NCBI GenBank assembly: GCA_031278315.1
Contig: JAITKS010000231.1
Coordinates: forward strand, 1 to 44,642
Source of the DNA: Planctomycetaceae bacterium
GTDB lineage: Bacteria > Planctomycetota > Planctomycetia > Pirellulales > Thermoguttaceae
DNA: 44,642 nucleotides
Direction of reading: 5' to 3'
Under the pieces are notes generated by a model that was given only the letters and a program-made list of their open reading frames with translations, was not told the DNA's origin and did no database searches. How positions within the stretch are numbered: the first letter of the stretch is position 1; every line of letters starts with the position of its first letter. The position numbers and the translations under genes are program-made. Below, in pieces: positions 26,059 through 34,292 of this stretch.

Positions 26059-28272
26059 TTAATTTTTTGAAATTGCATTTTCTTCGATTAATATTGCGGC
26101 GGCATTTTTTAGAAATTCATGCGCTTTCAACTCTCTTTCGATTGCAATTTTTGTATCAATATTTAACGTCATTTCTACCTCCCATATCCCCGAACTGTCC
26201 GGAACAAGACGCCAATGCGGCTGCAACGCTGCCGATTGATGCACTAACTCAAATCCTGCTTCCGATTGACTTACCGTTTCAATTGGAAACGCATAAAAAT
26301 CAGTCGGACGATTCACATTCAAAATTACATCTAATCCAAGCCAATCGTCATACAAACCGATCTCACTCCAATTTTGAATATCTAAATTAGAACTTAAATT
26401 TCCAATATTTTTACCATTACTTACACTTTTTCCGCTATGATAAAATCTGTTATCAATCCCCCCTGGCATACCTGCAAAATTTAATTCTACTGCAAAATGT
26501 ATTCTATAATCTTTCGGTAAATTACTAAGCCGATATGCAATTTCAACAATACTGCTGCCTGCATTCAACGTTACCGCTTTGTCAATCCGAATCAGAGTCC
26601 CATAAGCATAAGCTTCACGAGAGAGCAAAACTTGAAACCGTCCGGCTTTTTTGCGGACAACTGCGTCATATTCTTCCTGCACAAAATTACCATGCTGCCC
26701 AACCCGTGAATGACAAACTGAATCGAAATCAGTATCATAATCATAAAATAAATCGATCATACTTTTTCGCGGATACCAATCATATTGCAATCGCCTTGCT
26801 AGACCCTCTTGCTTGAAAATTATTCTTTGACCCGTGTTATCAGCAGCGTCGAAATTATGCCGCTGAATAATTTTCTGATGATACGCCTCAGGACGGCGCG
26901 TAATAGTCGCAAGCAAATTATGTGCAATCGATTTTATGTCAAACTCGTAAATCGTGCCGCCTAAATACGGAGCTAAAAATAAATTTATTTTGTCATTCGT
27001 TAAACGCACTTCGTTTTTTCCGTCGAAATTGAAATCCGCAATTTGAGATTCAACCCATTCGCCGGTTCGTTCCGTTGCGGCATCAATTAAATTGTCCGCT
27101 TTAATCAATTCAGCATAAACGGCATTACGCAAATGCGGTAAATAAATACCGCCGAAAGCACCATGCCAATACCCGCAATTACATTGACTACGATACAGAG
27201 ATTCACGAGCTAAATCAATTTCCGCACCGCCCCAACCTTCCTCTATCGACTTTTTCAAACGCGTACTAACACTCATCATACGGCAATACATCTCATCCGA
27301 TTCAGGATAACGTACTTTGAAATTCCGCCAAAATCCGCCTCCCAAAAATTGACGTATTATCTGCCATCTTTCATCGTGTTCCATGTCAATCCGCAATTGT
27401 TCCAGCTCTATTTGCTGCTCGGGTTTGAGTACCCATTCAGTCATCTCACGATAACTCCCGTCATGAATATAAATTTTTCCAAGAGGCGGGATAGAATCCA
27501 TGACTTCAGACGGAGTCGTAGTAACAATCCAATCGCTGTTTTCGGAAAGTGCGTCGAAAAACTTGTACAGCCATTTGTCCTCATATACGTGCCGATGCGT
27601 TTGCGGCCAACTGCCGAATTTCTCACCGTCGTCGCCATGTACAATTACAGGAAATTGATCTTTGTCCGCAGTCTCCATTAGATACGAAATTACGTCTTCG
27701 ATCCGCCCGAAAGGAATTAAATACCGCAACCGCTCACTGCCGGGAAATACGTTTATTGTTTTTCCGTCGTCTTCGGTTAAATAGTGCCGGTAAAGAGCTG
27801 TTTCTTTAACTCCGGCATATTTCAAATGTGTGTCATCAAGAATTGTGTAACGCATACCGGCGTCAACAAGATCACGAACATAACTTTGTTCCCAAACGCG
27901 TTCAGGAATCCATAGTCCGGCTATTTTTGCGCCTAAACGTTTTTGCAACCAGTCTGAGTACATCTCAATTTGACCAATTCGATCACGTGAAGGCAGCATC
28001 GAAAGAATCGGCTCAAAGAATGGACCGCCGATAATTTCAACTCGATGTTCCCGCACAAGATCGGCAACACGGTCGAGATAGTCAGGATGATTTTCCGCAA
28101 GCCATTCAATAAGCGAACCGCTCGTATGTAAAGCGAGTTTAAGTTTAGGGAAACTTTCAAAAAGCTCAAGAAAAGGCTGGTAACTATCTTGATACGTCTG
28201 CTCGATTATATGACCAAAGTTACCAATAGGTTGATGATTATGAATAGCAAATATAAAACGGATTGGTTTCAT
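26059..28272 (-). CDS. GH57 alpha-amylase / 4-alpha-glucanotransferase
   Basis: 737 residues. GH57 enzymes cleave or transfer alpha-1,4-glucan chains and act in glycogen or starch turnover. The five family motifs are visible: HNHQP (11-15), GGPFFEP (82-88), WIPERVWE with the nucleophile Glu at 124, VIVHGDDGEKFG with the acid/base Asp at 214, and the later aromatic-rich helix near LYRSQCNCGYWHG. E124 and D214 match the catalytic pair of the Thermococcus litoralis glucanotransferase (E123, D214). The C-terminal half has the beta-rich DUF1925/DUF1926-type arrangement (VRLTNDKINLFLAPYLGG, SSIVEIAYRLSNLP). No signal peptide, so cytoplasmic. Length supports the glucanotransferase/amylase subgroup rather than short branching-enzyme forms. 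A glycosyltransferase gene lies upstream on the same strand. Confidence 0.93.
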   Translation of the reverse strand: MKPIRFIFAIHNHQPIGNFGHIIEQTYQDSYQPFLELFESFPKLKLALHTSGSLIEWLAENHPDYLDRVADLVREHRVEIIGGPFFEPILSMLPSRDRIGQIEMYSDWLQKRLGAKIAGLWIPERVWEQSYVRDLVDAGMRYTILDDTHLKYAGVKETALYRHYLTEDDGKTINVFPGSERLRYLIPFGRIEDVISYLMETADKDQFPVIVHGDDGEKFGSWPQTHRHVYEDKWLYKFFDALSENSDWIVTTTPSEVMDSIPPLGKIYIHDGSYREMTEWVLKPEQQIELEQLRIDMEHDERWQIIRQFLGGGFWRNFKVRYPESDEMYCRMMSVSTRLKKSIEEGWGGAEIDLARESLYRSQCNCGYWHGAFGGIYLPHLRNAVYAELIKADNLIDAATERTGEWVESQIADFNFDGKNEVRLTNDKINLFLAPYLGGTIYEFDIKSIAHNLLATITRRPEAYHQKIIQRHNFDAADNTGQRIIFKQEGLARRLQYDWYPRKSMIDLFYDYDTDFDSVCHSRVGQHGNFVQEEYDAVVRKKAGRFQVLLSREAYAYGTLIRIDKAVTLNAGSSIVEIAYRLSNLPKDYRIHFAVELNFAGMPGGIDNRFYHSGKSVSNGKNIGNLSSNLDIQNWSEIGLYDDWLGLDVILNVNRPTDFYAFPIETVSQSEAGFELVHQSAALQPHWRLVPDSSGIWEVEMTLNIDTKIAIERELKAHEFLKNAAAILIEENAISKN

Positions 28273-28700
28273 GTTTTTGTTTTTTATTTTCTAGCCGAGT
28301 AGGGGGTTAAAATTAAATTCCGGTAATATATCAATCGAATTTTTATAAAATTCCAACATACAATTAACATATTTTGCGAAATCAAAACGATCATGTCTTT
28401 TTTTACCGTGAAACAAAATTGTCTCTGTAAATCGGCTGATTTTGACGATTACATCAATTTTAACGGCAAATAATTTATAAAATTTCAAATAGAATCGTGA
28501 AGCTCCTTTAGTAAACTAAAATATACGGCTAATAAAGTGCTGCCCCCAGCGGGACTTGTTGATTGTTAGCTCTGTCATAACTCAAAAAATAATACCGAAT
28601 TTTAAAGAACAAAGAGTATATTATGAATTTAGTGATTCGAATTTATGATCCGTAATAATTTCCGCATGCGAACTAACCACTAACCACTGACCGCTAACCG
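28273..28700. other. Repeat-bearing intergenic region
   Basis: About 430 bp: a short GTAATATATC hairpin element (28323-28368), a CCCCCAGCGGGAC hairpin unit (28528-28560), ACCGAATTTTAAAGAACAAA (about 28592) and the outward array ending at the next gene's stop (28628-28703). Confidence 0.65.
28323..28368. repeat. Short inverted GTAATATATC element
   Basis: GTAATATATCAATCGAATTT runs directly into AAAATTCCAACATACAATTA, giving a 46-bp imperfect hairpin with the family motif at both ends and almost no interior. Confidence 0.55.
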
Positions 28701-28703
28701 TTA
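28628..28703 (-). repeat. TTAGTGG/GCATGC array overlapping a stop codon
   Basis: Outward from the gene at 28701: TTAACGGTTAGCGGTCAGTGG, TTAGTGG units, TTCGCATGCGGAAATTATTA and GGATCATAAATTCGAATCAC. The first TAA is the stop codon of the glycosyltransferase gene. Confidence 0.8.
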
Positions 28704-29441
28704 ATTTGAATCTATTTTCCAAATATCGTTTATCCATTTTGCGGGTTTTACGGCTCTTAAACCGTATTTTCCGATCCATCCGTTTACTACAGAATCGGGA
28801 TTCGGATTGCCGTGAAAAATTACGATTTTACAGTTTTTCGGTTTTCGCGGCGGGACAAAATAACATATCGGAAACGGTTGTAAACAATGTCTCTTAAAGC
28901 TACGGCACCAATCCGAGTCCCAATATTTAAGGATACCCTTCTGATTAATCGAATGAGATAAATACGCTTGTTCATTTCGATATGTCTTTCGTATCTGTTC
29001 TCCGTTGGTTAAGAAATTATCTAAAATGTCTTGATGTGCACCGATTTTAAATCTAAATACAGACGAATTACCAATTACTTTGTCTTTAAATCCCCATTCA
29101 CGTATGATCAAAAATTCACCCGGACAATCAAAAAAAGGCTGAATATTATCAAGTATTAAGACATCTAAATCTAAAAATAATCCGATACCTTTTATATCGC
29201 TGCCTAGTTGATTTCCGATAATTGTCAATTTCCGCCAACCGCGCTCGGGTAATGTTTTATCAAGATACATATCAGGCAGCGGGCGGATTTCGACACTCGA
29301 ATCTATACCAACATTATTATCGGTAAAGCAAATAAATCTATAAGGTTCGGATAAATTACAACGCACCGTACGTGCAAGATTATTTACATAACTGCTGGAA
29401 AATTTCGTTCCCCATTTCATACAAATTATATTTCTGTCCAT
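28701..29441 (-). CDS. GT-A type glycosyltransferase family protein
   Basis: 246 residues. The N-terminal half reads as a Rossmann-like nucleotide-sugar domain: MKWGTKFSSSYVNNLARTV, YRFICFTDN, and the metal-binding DXD motif in GLFLDLDVLIL (D91, D93). The second half includes NSSVFRFKIG and the late VIFHGNPNPD, a histidine motif seen in several GT-A families. Such enzymes add sugars to lipids, proteins or polysaccharides; acceptor and sugar are unknown. No signal peptide, so cytoplasmic face. The adjacent GH57 gene may share a carbohydrate theme, but they are separated by a 430-bp repeat block and not obviously co-transcribed. Stop codon lies within a repeat array. Confidence 0.82.
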   Translation of the reverse strand: MDRNIICMKWGTKFSSSYVNNLARTVRCNLSEPYRFICFTDNNVGIDSSVEIRPLPDMYLDKTLPERGWRKLTIIGNQLGSDIKGIGLFLDLDVLILDNIQPFFDCPGEFLIIREWGFKDKVIGNSSVFRFKIGAHQDILDNFLTNGEQIRKTYRNEQAYLSHSINQKGILKYWDSDWCRSFKRHCLQPFPICYFVPPRKPKNCKIVIFHGNPNPDSVVNGWIGKYGLRAVKPAKWINDIWKIDSN

Positions 29442-29809
29442 AACATAATTATTGTTACAAAAATTGAATAGCTTTCGATATATTTACCTTTTACATTTTG
29501 TAATATATCAGTGAAATAATTTATTGTTGCTGGGATCGCGGTCGTCTCGACCGCATCTTTAGGCGTTTTTTGTACAAAAAAGATGCAGGCGGGACGCCTG
29601 CGCTCCCGACTAAAATATTTTTTAGTAATTCACTTAAATTTAAAATCTAAAATCTAAAATTACAAAATCCGATTTCTCTGTGTTCTCTGTGTTCTCTGTG
29701 GTTAATAAAAAAAATATTCCACTGACTATATTACTAAAAAACGAATTTTAAAGTGTAATTGGTATTATTACCAATTAAAAATTAAAGCAAGAACGATTAT
29801 TATTAACTT
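29442..29809. other. Repeat-filled intergenic region
   Basis: About 370 bp, mostly the composite inverted-ended unit at 29500-29734, followed by AACGAATTTTAAAGTGTAAT and ATTGGTATTATTACCAAT (about 29758-29775), a near-perfect palindrome. Confidence 0.65.
29500..29734. repeat. GTAATATATC-ended unit enclosing a palindromic element
   Basis: Left end GTAATATATCAGTGAAAT (29500-29517), right end the inverse form ATTCCACTGACTATATTAC (29716-29734). Inside are a GCGGTCGTCTCGACCGC / GCAGGCGGGACGCCTGC palindromic core (29537-29603) and a CTCTGTGTTCTCTGTGTTCT segment. It nests two repeat families inside a third. Confidence 0.7.
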
Positions 29810-31072
29810 TTATCTTATCGGATAATTTAACCATACATTGGGATCGGCTTCGTATTTTTTTAGTTCGCTTTCATTTTTTGGCGGAATTAATGGTCGAACA
29901 ATTCTAAAGCCTGTAAAAGGAGCATCCGTTGTCCACCATATACTTTGCGGAATAATTGGGTCTTGCCTTTTCCATTCGGTAACAGAAAATAATCTTGCGG
30001 CAGAACGTAATTTATTTGTATCGTCATCTTCGCAATTTCCGCCGCGTAAAACTTGTCCCAAACCAGTCTGAATCGGAACACTTACAGGATCACTCGAATT
30101 CGACTCGCGATTTGAATACGTGTTTATATCATATTGTTCTAAAACCCATTCTGACAAATTTCCGTGCATATCATACAATCCCCATGCATTCGGTTTCTTT
30201 TGCATCACTCTCTTTGATGTTCCGTCACTGTTGTCAAAATACCATGCGTAATCGCCGATGTTCTTATCGGAATCGCCAAAAGAAAATGCCGTTGCCGTAC
30301 CTGCTCTACAGGCATATTCCCATTCGGCTTCAGTTGGTAAACGATAAAATCGTCCGGTTTGAATTGTTAGCCATTTACAATAAACTTGCGCCATGTACAA
30401 AGTCATTCCGCTTGCAGGATAACCATTTTTTGCGAAATTATCGTAACTGATCGCACTTATAGTATGAGGCGGCGTCGGTGAAGCCATCGCATCTGCTAAC
30501 AATTCACGTTCCGTCCGTTCATTTTGTTTCTTCCGTTTCTCCCTCAATATTTGTAACGCAAACAGACTAAATTCCTGCCACGTTACTTCATGCTCTTCCA
30601 TCCAAAACGGTTTAATTTCAATTTCGTGCTGCGGCGATTCATCTTGATTATGACCCGCCTCCGTTTCCGGACTGCCCATTGTAAATTTACCGCCGGGAAT
30701 CGGTAACATCTTAAAAGAAATCGACGTTCCGCTAATCGTTTCAATATACGGTTTCATCTCTTCAGCCGTAGCCGCCGACGAATCTGGAACCGGAACAGGT
30801 GACTCCAAAAACTCTAATGTCGATTTGAAAAATGGATTATTTCGCAATAAAACTGTTTTATTCGTATCCGTAACTTCCTTGCCCGTTGTGTCAGATTGAT
30901 TCTGATTTTTCGTTACAATAATTTTTGGTGAATCTACAGAAATCGAATCAGCCGAATTACTGCCGCCCCGAAAATCACAACCTAAAATACAAAAAAACAA
31001 AATCAATATCACACAAACTTGTTTAAACATTTTTATTTTCATTTTCATTCTTATTTTCATTCTTATTTTCAT
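29810..31072 (-). CDS. SUMF1/FGE-sulfatase-domain lipoprotein
   Basis: The product carries a formylglycine-generating-enzyme-type domain: FKMLPIPGGKFTMGSPETEA, HEVTWQEFSLFA, YRLPTEAEWEYACRAGTATAF, WGLYDMHGNLSEWVLEQYD, VLRGGNCEDD and TGFRIVRP. In this superfamily only some members oxidise sulfatase cysteines; others are ligand-binding or regulatory. A lipoprotein signal is present (CVILILFFCILGC), so it is membrane-anchored outside the cytoplasm. The outermost ATG (31072) is 13 nt from three-box element D and is kept, but the first 14 residues come from a 12-bp tandem repeat; the ATG at 31030 gives a more compact signal peptide. Enzymatic activity is uncertain because the catalytic cysteine pair of true FGE is not evident. 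Confidence 0.88.
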   Translation of the reverse strand: MKIRMKIRMKMKIKMFKQVCVILILFFCILGCDFRGGSNSADSISVDSPKIIVTKNQNQSDTTGKEVTDTNKTVLLRNNPFFKSTLEFLESPVPVPDSSAATAEEMKPYIETISGTSISFKMLPIPGGKFTMGSPETEAGHNQDESPQHEIEIKPFWMEEHEVTWQEFSLFALQILREKRKKQNERTERELLADAMASPTPPHTISAISYDNFAKNGYPASGMTLYMAQVYCKWLTIQTGRFYRLPTEAEWEYACRAGTATAFSFGDSDKNIGDYAWYFDNSDGTSKRVMQKKPNAWGLYDMHGNLSEWVLEQYDINTYSNRESNSSDPVSVPIQTGLGQVLRGGNCEDDDTNKLRSAARLFSVTEWKRQDPIIPQSIWWTTDAPFTGFRIVRPLIPPKNESELKKYEADPNVWLNYPIR

Positions 31073-31084
31073 TCTTATTTTTAT
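31031..31084 (-). repeat. 12-bp tandem repeat at a gene start
   Basis: About three to four units of ATTCTTATTTTC spanning the first codons and the region just upstream of the SUMF-type gene, coding alternating MKIR/MKMK. Each unit supplies an in-frame ATG, so copy-number change would shift the usable start without breaking the frame. Confidence 0.75.
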
Positions 31085-31085
31085 T

Positions 31086-31208
31086 ATTTGTAAAATTGCT
31101 CTTACTTTAATTTTTCAGTTCGAGTTGTTTACTTACTTATCGAAAATCCGGTTTGACAAAATACTCTCTTGTATCCCCTGATCACCAGTATCACCGAAAT
31201 TAATGTTA
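31086..31208 (-). promoter_or_regulatory. Three-box leader element, copy D
   Basis: Minus strand: 5' box ACATTAATTTCGGTGATAC, a degenerate middle GGATTTTCGATAAG, and a clear 3' box CTCGAACTGAAAAATTAAAG with TAAGAGCAATTTTA. It ends 13 nt before the first ATG of the SUMF-type lipoprotein. Confidence 0.6.
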
Positions 31209-31244
31209 CGATAAATATATTTGACAAATTCTTTCTATACATAT

Positions 31245-32036
31245 CTATCCTGTTGCAATCACGGCTAACTTTAAATTGTTTACATTTTTATTCGCCCGCT
31301 TGACATCTATTCTAACACCAAAAAATTGCTTGCCCGTTATTGTTAGTTTCGCATCTTCAACATCAACTAAATAAGCGTCAACCGTCGGCAAACGCTCGAA
31401 AACAGGATAAAACGGAACATGAATACTCACCGTTAATTGATTTTCATCAAACTCAACCCGAAAATAACCTTCAAATTTGTCTTCGCCTAATTCAGTCTTA
31501 TGACGAATTATGTGTTGCGTTTTACCAATCTGCCAAATAGAACTCGATAAATTATCAAATTCATCTATCGCTGAATTTTCATTTGCTTGTTCAATATCAA
31601 TATCGATATTACTAACTCTATTTTCAAATACTTCATTCGGCTTGTTGACAATACTTTCTGCTGATTGCTGATAATTTTTGTCAGATTGATTTCTCTCGAT
31701 AAATAATTTTCGTAACCAAAAGTTCCACACAATTTCCGTTACAATAATTATCAATACGTATATCAGAAAAGCATCTGCCTGAAGTTGTACACCAAATCCA
31801 ATTGCAGATAACCAATTACGTCCGCCAAAACTTAAACACGTATCATTAGGTTTCAACAAATGCAAGAAAAGAAAAATAATCGCAACCCAACATCCCATCA
31901 TCGATGCAATACAATAATCGTTACTTCCTACACCCGCCCAAAACCGATTCAATACCGCAAGACACGAAGCCAACCAAAATATAAATTGACCAGTCCAAAA
32001 CAAACCTGTACTAATATTCTTGATTGAAAAAAACAT
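31245..32036 (-). CDS. Three-pass membrane protein with C-terminal soluble domain, unknown
   Basis: 263 residues. Three hydrophobic segments in the first 120 residues (LFWTGQFIFWLASCLAVLN, YCIASMMGCWVAIIFLFLHL, ADAFLIYVLIIIVTEIVWNF), then a charged soluble domain (about 125-263) with a beta-rich core (GYFRVEFDENQLTVSIHVPF, YLVDVEDAKLTITGKQFFG). The soluble part could sit on the cytoplasmic face or outside. I do not recognise a named family. Its ATG directly follows three-box element E with no spacer. The neighbours on the same strand (SUMF-type lipoprotein, STN protein) also carry this element, so they may be co-regulated rather than co-transcribed. Confidence 0.75.
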   Translation of the reverse strand: MFFSIKNISTGLFWTGQFIFWLASCLAVLNRFWAGVGSNDYCIASMMGCWVAIIFLFLHLLKPNDTCLSFGGRNWLSAIGFGVQLQADAFLIYVLIIIVTEIVWNFWLRKLFIERNQSDKNYQQSAESIVNKPNEVFENRVSNIDIDIEQANENSAIDEFDNLSSSIWQIGKTQHIIRHKTELGEDKFEGYFRVEFDENQLTVSIHVPFYPVFERLPTVDAYLVDVEDAKLTITGKQFFGVRIDVKRANKNVNNLKLAVIATG

Positions 32037-32097
32037 CTTAAACTGCTCTTACTTGAGTTTCCAGTCTTAACCGCCTGCTGCCTTCCAATAGGAAAAA
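32037..32097 (-). promoter_or_regulatory. Three-box leader element, copy E (5' end replaced)
   Basis: Minus strand: CCTATTGGAAGGCAGCAGGC, then GACTGGAAACTCAAGTAAGA and GCAGTTTAAG immediately before the ATG. The 5' box is missing; an AGAGACACAA palindrome occupies that position (32099-32124), as if inserted. Confidence 0.55.
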
Positions 32098-32098
32098 T

Positions 32099-32124
32099 AG
32101 AGACACAAAGCATTGAGTCTCTAC
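32099..32124. repeat. AGAGACACAA palindrome
   Basis: TAGAGACACAAAGCATTGAG then TCTCTA: a hairpin with 10-bp arms and one mismatch. Related palindromes at 38864-38889 and 42946-43005 and a partial one near 9790. Confidence 0.8.
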
Positions 32125-32167
32125 AAAATTTTTTTTGTAATACCAATTACATTTTAAAATTCGTTTT

Positions 32168-32902
32168 TTATTTTACGCTTGCATTATTTTTTTTGATGTC
32201 GATTATTCTTAAAATTACTTTGTTTGAAGCATGATTGTCTTGTAAGCTGCAGATATAATCTAAATCGAATCCGATTAATATTAGGAACAATAAATCACCT
32301 AGCGGCATTGTTGGCAGATGGTTTTCATCCCATACATCGTGCGGCACTTTGTTAAGATTGTTCCACTCGAACTGATGTCTTTGTGCTAAATCGCTTAACA
32401 CTTTTTTAGGTTCACTCAAGATTGGTAATTTAATTGTAACCGGCTTTTTCAATATTGATTGAGCTGCCGATAACGCCGTTTTGTTTTTTGCGTTACGAAT
32501 ATCAGTTTGTGAAATAAATTTACGATGTTCAGCAAGTAAGTGCGGAAAAATATTTCGCATCTCGTCAAGTCCAATATAAACAACCGACACGAAGAAATAA
32601 CAATATAATCCCGACGAATCTGTAAGTTTCTGAAAAACTTCTCTTACTTTTTTATTCTCTGCTTGAATACTTATTTTCGTCGATGGATCAATACGTCTGT
32701 CAATAAAAACAGAGACATTGCAGCTCTTCGCAATTTGCATCAACGAATCGCGCAACGGTACGTCATGAATTTTCACACTAATAACACTGTCAAAATTTGC
32801 TTTAGCTAAACTTAAAGTTGACGGCAAAAATAATAACAAAATTACAAGTATAAAAATTTTGTATCCATTTAACAGATTTTTATAATGTTTGTATTCATAC
32901 AT
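32168..32902 (-). CDS. Secreted STN-domain (secretin/TonB N-terminus-like) protein
   Basis: About 244 residues from the ATG at 32902, which starts a signal peptide (YKIFILVILLLFLPSTLSLA). The mature protein opens with ISVKIHDVPLRDSLMQIAKS then NVSVFIDRR and KISIQAENKKVREVFQKL, the typical STN fold found at the N-termini of secretins and TonB receptors, followed by a second mixed alpha/beta stretch. There is no secretin channel domain and no beta barrel, so this is a stand-alone periplasmic module, perhaps a partner of a larger export system. Upstream ATG at 32962 is possible but would place 20 residues before the signal peptide, coded partly by GATCT repeats. Confidence 0.75.
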   Translation of the reverse strand: MYEYKHYKNLLNGYKIFILVILLLFLPSTLSLAKANFDSVISVKIHDVPLRDSLMQIAKSCNVSVFIDRRIDPSTKISIQAENKKVREVFQKLTDSSGLYCYFFVSVVYIGLDEMRNIFPHLLAEHRKFISQTDIRNAKNKTALSAAQSILKKPVTIKLPILSEPKKVLSDLAQRHQFEWNNLNKVPHDVWDENHLPTMPLGDLLFLILIGFDLDYICSLQDNHASNKVILRIIDIKKNNASVK

Positions 32903-32945
32903 GATCTGATCTGATCTGATGACTGATAATTTGATGATCTGATTA

Positions 32946-33053
32946 GTTTTAAACTTAAACAACTCTTACTTAAATTTTCGTTTTGATTCGCTTGCCTATC
33001 GAAAAAGCAGACTTTCTAATGAATAGTTTTGTGCCGCCGAAAATCATAATGCA
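32946..33053 (-). promoter_or_regulatory. Three-box leader element, copy F
   Basis: Minus strand: 5' box GCATTATGATTTTCGGCGGC, ATTCATTAG, middle box AAAGTCTGCTTTTTCGATAG, 3' box AAAACGAAAATTTAAGTAAG then AGTTGTTTAAG. It ends about 44 nt before the chosen start of the STN-domain gene. One of the most complete copies. Confidence 0.65.
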
Positions 33054-33082
33054 AGTTGTACAATGATACATTACCATTGAAA

Positions 33083-34057
33083 TTAAATATCAAAAGAAAT
33101 TGTTTCAAGATTAGTATCTCTGAAACCAGTACCGCGTACTTTCAAATTTGGTTTCTCTATCACAACGGTTGTATTAGGTGCTACTGAATATGTCAACCAA
33201 ACATTCGATCCGATAATTGAATCATGTCCAATTATAGTTTCACCTCCTAGTATTGTTGCATTCGCATAAATTACGACATTGTCTTCAAGAGTCGGATGCC
33301 GCTTTGTTGTTCTCACTAGATTTCCGGTTTCATCTTTTGGAAAACTTAACGCGCCCAGCGTTACACCTTGATAAAGTTTTACCCATTTTCCGATTTTACA
33401 AGTTGCACCTATAACGACACCAGTTCCATGATCAATGAAAAAATATTCTCCGATATCTGCGCCGGGATGAATATCTATTCCGGTTTTTGCATGTGCCCAT
33501 TCAGTCATCATTCTTGGAATCAAAGGAATCTCCAAACGATACATAACATGAGCTAACCGATAAACCGTAACCGCTTCAAGTCCGGGATAACAAAATATTA
33601 CCTCATCCTTCGATTTGCACGCCGGATCACCTGCGTATGATGCTTCAACATCTTTACTCAGCTTGCGGCGTATGTTCGGTAACTCGTCTAGAAATGCTGC
33701 CGCCTTAATAGACGCTTGCTCATTGGCATATTGAGTTTTAGATGGATTACAATCACACGAGTTACCATCACCATGACAAATCGCACGCTCGAATAACGTA
33801 CAAATGTGATCATGCAAACGGTCAACAAGATAACCAACATAATAACCAACATTCGACGAATTAAGCCGATCCAAATGACGATATCCGGGATATATTATCT
33901 CCTTCAAATCTTCTATTACGTTAATTACCGTACCATAATTAGGAAGAGGACAATGATCAAGATGATGCGTCAGTTTCGTTTCAAGATACGATTCAACTAT
34001 CCTATCGGTCAAGGAAGAAATATACGATTTTTGTTCTGGAAAATTAAACATTATCAT
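33083..34057 (-). CDS. cysE: Serine O-acetyltransferase (EpsC/CysE type)
   Basis: 324 residues. It makes O-acetylserine from serine and acetyl-CoA, the committed step of cysteine synthesis. The N-terminal helical domain (about 1-190) is of the longer EpsC form (YRHLDRLNSSNVGYYVGYL). The C-terminal left-handed beta helix of hexapeptide repeats begins near TGIDIHPGADIGEYFFIDHG with the catalytic His in DHGTGVVIG, then VKLYQGVTLGALSF and RHPTLEDNVVIYANATILGG, ending VIEKPNLKVRGTG. No cysK is adjacent. An insertion with several Cys/His residues (CHGDGNSCDC, about 93-102) is unusual for the family; whether it binds metal is unknown. Confidence 0.95.
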   Translation of the reverse strand: MIMFNFPEQKSYISSLTDRIVESYLETKLTHHLDHCPLPNYGTVINVIEDLKEIIYPGYRHLDRLNSSNVGYYVGYLVDRLHDHICTLFERAICHGDGNSCDCNPSKTQYANEQASIKAAAFLDELPNIRRKLSKDVEASYAGDPACKSKDEVIFCYPGLEAVTVYRLAHVMYRLEIPLIPRMMTEWAHAKTGIDIHPGADIGEYFFIDHGTGVVIGATCKIGKWVKLYQGVTLGALSFPKDETGNLVRTTKRHPTLEDNVVIYANATILGGETIIGHDSIIGSNVWLTYSVAPNTTVVIEKPNLKVRGTGFRDTNLETISFDI

Positions 34058-34124
34058 TACGTTTCACGCTAAAATTTTTCTCAATATCGCACTAAACAAA
34101 TTAAAAACACGATAAACAATAGGG

Positions 34125-34274
34125 AATTTCTAAAAACTTATTTTAGGAGAACCGCAGGCGTTTTGTCTGTACTGTTTTAGTACAAAAAACGTCTAAATAT
34201 AATGTCTAAATATACGGTCGAGGCGGCCGCGTTCCTTCTAACTATAAATTTTTTATGCGAGTTTTTTAGAAGTC
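34125..34274. repeat. Palindromic MITE-like element (AGGAACGCAGGCG family)
   Basis: About 150 bp, AATTTCTAAAAACTT at the left and GAGTTTTTTAGAAGT at the right as terminal inverted repeats. Inside, AGGAGAACCGCAGGCG and CGGCCGCGTTCCTTCT are mirrored around TACAAAAAACGTCTAAATAT. Between cysE and the small AT-hook-like gene; no coding capacity. Confidence 0.8.
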
Positions 34275-34292
34275 CCCTTTAACTTAATTTGA

